A stretch of DNA of 64,000 nucleotides from Chloroflexota bacterium (GTDB lineage Bacteria > Chloroflexota > UBA6077 > FW602-bin22 > CADDYW01). Position 1 is the first letter of the stretch; each line of letters begins with the position of its first letter. Positions 61,143-64,000 of this stretch are shown piece after piece. A program made the position numbers and the translations under genes. Below the pieces are notes generated by a model. It did not search any database. It had not been told where the DNA came from and was given only the letters and a program-made list of their open reading frames with translations. The stretch is taken from assembly GCA_021324795.1 (NCBI GenBank), contig JAJPIK010000067.1, forward strand, positions 1 through 64,000, read 5' to 3'.

Positions 61143-63986
61143 ATGGCTGCCTCATCTCACTGGCTCGATCGCCAGACCATCTCTCTGAACGGCATGTGGT
61201 GCTTCGCTCAGGATCCTCTCAACGTGGGTAAGCGTGAAGGCTGGGAAAGGAATTCTACTGCTATCCCCAATCGGACCGAGATCCGGGTTCCAAGCGTGTG
61301 GGAGGAGTTTTTTCCTAGTTACGATGGTGTTGGGTGGTACTGGCACGACTTCGTGGTCCCGGAGCAATCTCTCCGATCAACCGCCCTACTCCACTTTTCT
61401 GCGATCAACTATTTCGCCGAAGTCTGGCTCAATGGCCGATATCTCGGTAGTCACGAAGGCGGGTACACGCCATTCGATCTCGATGCCAGTTCATGCGTGC
61501 GGGCAGGCACCAATCAGCTCGCCGTACGTGTGATCAACCCGCCGAAGGACGAGGTCGGTATCGATGGCATTATCCTGAAGGAAACGCCTTGTTGGCGGGC
61601 GTTAGAATCATTTAACTTCGGAGGAATCTGGCAAGACGTAAGCTTTCACCTCCTGCCGCCGTGCCACGTCGTCGATTGCTTTGTCCGACCGCGCATCGCA
61701 ACGGAATCGGCCGAGCTTCACCTGGAGATAAGCAATGCCACCAGTTCACCGCAGGCGGCATCAATTGAGGTCACGGTCCACCCGGCGGGCGATAGGGAAA
61801 CGGTTGCCACCGGACATCACAGATTGGTTCTTCCGGCCGGAGCGAGCGAGCATACCCTCAGCATTGCGATCGACAATCCCCGGCTCTGGTCGCCGGACCA
61901 GCCATTCCTCTACGTCGCCAATGTTACGATCCTGACGTCATCAGGGAGCGATTCGTGCCGGGTTCGCTTTGGCATGCGCGAGTTCACCCTCGAGAATGAT
62001 GGCTTCCATTTGAATGGTGAGCGCCTCTTCCTCAAGGGCGCGTTCCATGAAGGCTTCTACCCGATCACCATTGCCTATCCACGTGACGAAGCGATCGTGC
62101 GCAAGGAGCTGAGTGAAGCCAAAGCAGCGGGCCTGAACCTCCTGCGCTTCTGGCAGATTCCGATCCATCCGCGCGTGCTCGACCTCGCTGATGAAATAGG
62201 AATGCTTCTGATGGACGAGCCCCCGATTGAATGGATCACGGACTCGGTGCACACTGAGCGTCGCTGCCGCCAGGAAGTCCGTGATCTCGTCCGGCGGGAT
62301 CGCAATCATCCCAGCGTTGTCTTCTGGACGATCCTGAACGAGGGAAGTGTCCTCCCCGATTTCACTCGCCGTGGCCCCGGACAACCAACCGCTCAAGAAT
62401 GGTTTGGGGCGACGGTCCAACGCATCCGCGCCGAGCTTTGTCGCGAAGCGCGGACGCTCGATCCCTCGCGAATCATCATCGACGACTCGGGCGGCTGGTA
62501 CACCGGTGCCAACGCCTATCTGCCGGACTCGAACCAGCCGATCCCGATCAACGACGTTCACATCTACCGACGTGCCCCGGTTGATGAGGGTATTTATAAC
62601 GAGCTCGACGCGTTGGGTAAACGCGACACGGCCCTCGTACGTGCGCCGCTGGTCGGTGGCTTACCTGTCTTTGTGACCGAGTTTGGCTACGGGAGCCTGC
62701 CGGACGTCCGATCCATCGTCGACAATTATCAGCGTACCGAAGCACGGGAGGATGCCGAAGATTTCATTCAGATCCGCCGGATCGAGGAAGACCTCGAGCG
62801 CGTGTTCCGAGCGGAGCGTCTCGACGAGGTCTTCCCCTCGGTTTCGGCGTTGTGCGCGGCAACCCAGCGGCTCCAGGCCGAGGGCAATTGTCTTCAAATG
62901 GAGGCGCTGCGGGCGAATCCCCGCGTCTTCGGTTACGTGATCCACGCTTTCTCGGCGGGAGGTGTAATCCTGTGCGCGGAGATGGTGGACGTTTGGCGGA
63001 ATCCAAAGCCAATTTGTCGACTCGCGACTGAGATTCATCGGGACATTTATCCGGTGATCCGGGTCTGGCCCCGCGTCATCTACGCTGGTCGTCCGCTGCC
63101 AATCCAGGTAACCGTGGTGAGTGATCGCGGGAGGCTAGGACCGGCTAGGCTCGACGTGTTTCTGATCAGTGAAAAAAGCGAAGAGCTGATCGCCCGCGAG
63201 GATGTCGGGATTTCTGGAGTTCACACGAACGTTGGGCCATGGACGCCAATGGTCGCGTCCCCTACCAGGGATGCAAAGATACGGGTTACTCTTCGGCAAA
63301 GCACGTCAGTCATTGCCGTAAGCGAGCACCCGATCATGGTCATGCCTGAACTACCCTGGAGGATGCTGTCGAAGGCGGTTCGTGTAATCAGCTCTCCGGG
63401 CGACCAGCGGTACTCGTTCTACCTCGCTGCCCGCGGCGTCGCCGTCACCGAGGACGCCGCCTCTGCGATCGTGACGATTTCTCCGGGGCGGTCGTCGGAT
63501 GAGCAACTCCGCGCACGTCTGAATGAAGCGCTTTCGCTGGCGGAAGCTGGGGGAGTGAGCATATTCCTGACGCCGATCGAGGCCGGTGACCTATCAGGCG
63601 CTCGTACGTTATTCCCGTGGCTCGGCGGAGTCCGCTCCGCGGTTGGCAATTGGATTCCCGTTGGGCACTACGTCCGCGAGCACGCGATCTTCTCCGGCTT
63701 ACCCTCGCCAGGCCTCATGGAATGGCCATACGCAAACGTCTGTCCTACGCACACATTGGTCGATACGCCGTCCGACGAAACGCCCGCGGGCGCCGTGTCT
63801 CTGCACGCGACCATCTTTGAGAAGCCCGAGCGCGCCTGGGCAGGAAAGGACTTGATCATCCGCCGCCACGGGCGCGGATGGCTCGTTCTTTCCCAGCTCA
63901 AGATCCTGGACCACCTTGGGACAGACCCATTCGCGGATCGTTTGCTGTACAACCTTCTCGCCTGGGCACAGGCGAACGTGAGGTAA
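61143..63986 (+). CDS. glycoside hydrolase family 2 protein
   Basis: 947 residues. Domain order follows GH2: sugar-binding jelly roll (about 10-175; VPSVWEEFFPSYDGVGWYWHDF, EVWLNGRYLGSHEGGYTPF), immunoglobulin-like domain (180-280), TIM barrel (285-620) with acid/base Glu400 in TILNEGS and nucleophile Glu513 in FVTEFGYGS. A further 300 residues form beta domains and a flavodoxin-like end. Such enzymes include beta-galactosidases, beta-mannosidases and beta-glucuronidases; the acidic-sugar context makes the last attractive but unproven. No signal peptide. The ATG at 61143 is chosen over a TTG at 61122. Confidence 0.9.
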   Translation: MAASSHWLDRQTISLNGMWCFAQDPLNVGKREGWERNSTAIPNRTEIRVPSVWEEFFPSYDGVGWYWHDFVVPEQSLRSTALLHFSAINYFAEVWLNGRYLGSHEGGYTPFDLDASSCVRAGTNQLAVRVINPPKDEVGIDGIILKETPCWRALESFNFGGIWQDVSFHLLPPCHVVDCFVRPRIATESAELHLEISNATSSPQAASIEVTVHPAGDRETVATGHHRLVLPAGASEHTLSIAIDNPRLWSPDQPFLYVANVTILTSSGSDSCRVRFGMREFTLENDGFHLNGERLFLKGAFHEGFYPITIAYPRDEAIVRKELSEAKAAGLNLLRFWQIPIHPRVLDLADEIGMLLMDEPPIEWITDSVHTERRCRQEVRDLVRRDRNHPSVVFWTILNEGSVLPDFTRRGPGQPTAQEWFGATVQRIRAELCREARTLDPSRIIIDDSGGWYTGANAYLPDSNQPIPINDVHIYRRAPVDEGIYNELDALGKRDTALVRAPLVGGLPVFVTEFGYGSLPDVRSIVDNYQRTEAREDAEDFIQIRRIEEDLERVFRAERLDEVFPSVSALCAATQRLQAEGNCLQMEALRANPRVFGYVIHAFSAGGVILCAEMVDVWRNPKPICRLATEIHRDIYPVIRVWPRVIYAGRPLPIQVTVVSDRGRLGPARLDVFLISEKSEELIAREDVGISGVHTNVGPWTPMVASPTRDAKIRVTLRQSTSVIAVSEHPIMVMPELPWRMLSKAVRVISSPGDQRYSFYLAARGVAVTEDAASAIVTISPGRSSDEQLRARLNEALSLAEAGGVSIFLTPIEAGDLSGARTLFPWLGGVRSAVGNWIPVGHYVREHAIFSGLPSPGLMEWPYANVCPTHTLVDTPSDETPAGAVSLHATIFEKPERAWAGKDLIIRRHGRGWLVLSQLKILDHLGTDPFADRLLYNLLAWAQANVR

Positions 63987-63989
63987 GGA

Positions 63990-64000
63990 ATGAGCGTAAA
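63990..64000 (+). CDS. start of a further gene, cut by the window edge
   Basis: An ATG at 63990 with AGGTAAGGA directly in front, just after the GH2 stop, is a likely start of the next gene in the same operon. Only three and a half codons are visible. Confidence 0.4.

Noticed and set aside
1-64000. CRISPR arrays or other regular spaced repeats
   Set aside because: No series of short direct repeats with even spacing was seen on reading through the window.

Overview
The window is GC-rich bacterial DNA with dense coding and many ATGA/GTGA start-stop overlaps. I read it as a Chloroflexota (Thermomicrobia-like) chromosome. This is inference from the CopC-CopD fusions, the VKOR plus DUF929 pair, several Tat/lipoprotein sugar-binding proteins, and an RNase P RNA with a non-standard P4 helix. 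No ribosomal RNA or marker protein in the window proves it.

Left part (1-25.6 kb), ordinary chromosome. It starts with a truncated tRNA-Arg(CCT) and a cupin protein. A three-gene minus-strand operon follows: a 61-aa protein, a TPR protein with an inactivated gingipain/caspase-like domain, and a TIM-barrel hydrolase-like protein. Next is a membrane sulfite-oxidase-like molybdoenzyme, then a copper and disulfide block with two CopC-CopD fusions (one ending in cytochrome c), VKOR and a DUF929 thioredoxin-like partner. A sulfatase-like lipoprotein, a redox group (SDR, SelW-like, thioredoxin-like, peroxiredoxin), a double-HTH regulator, an amidohydrolase and an SH3 protein come next. The section ends with rnpB (not marked by any open reading frame) and a coupled archease/RtcB pair.

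Junction (25.6-27.2 kb). A 3' half of tRNA-Met(CAT), a beheaded gene and an internally deleted IS3-family element sit together. The orientation of the tRNA fragment predicts an integrated island extending to the right.

Right part (27.2-64 kb), glycan and sugar-acid accessory region. Two copies of a two-component module lie in opposite orientation. Each has a hybrid sensor kinase and an HTH/GHKL-like/receiver protein that converge and overlap at their 3' ends by about 50 bp, and each lies beside a sugar ABC transporter. Between and beyond them are a Gfo/Idh/MocA dehydrogenase, a formylglycine sulfatase, an orphan sugar-binding protein, an aldo/keto reductase, a phosphodiesterase-like enzyme and an HD protein. 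Two tandem paralogues of unknown function (766 and 745 aa) follow. The last block has an enolase-superfamily sugar-acid dehydratase-like enzyme, a third ABC transporter whose binding-protein gene carries a frameshift in a G7 run, a FadR-type GntR regulator and a GH2 glycosidase.

Taken together the right part looks like equipment for sensing, importing and breaking down sulfated or acidic glycans. The clearest regulatory find is a pair of matching operators at identical distances downstream of two divergent consensus promoters, between the GntR gene and the third transporter.
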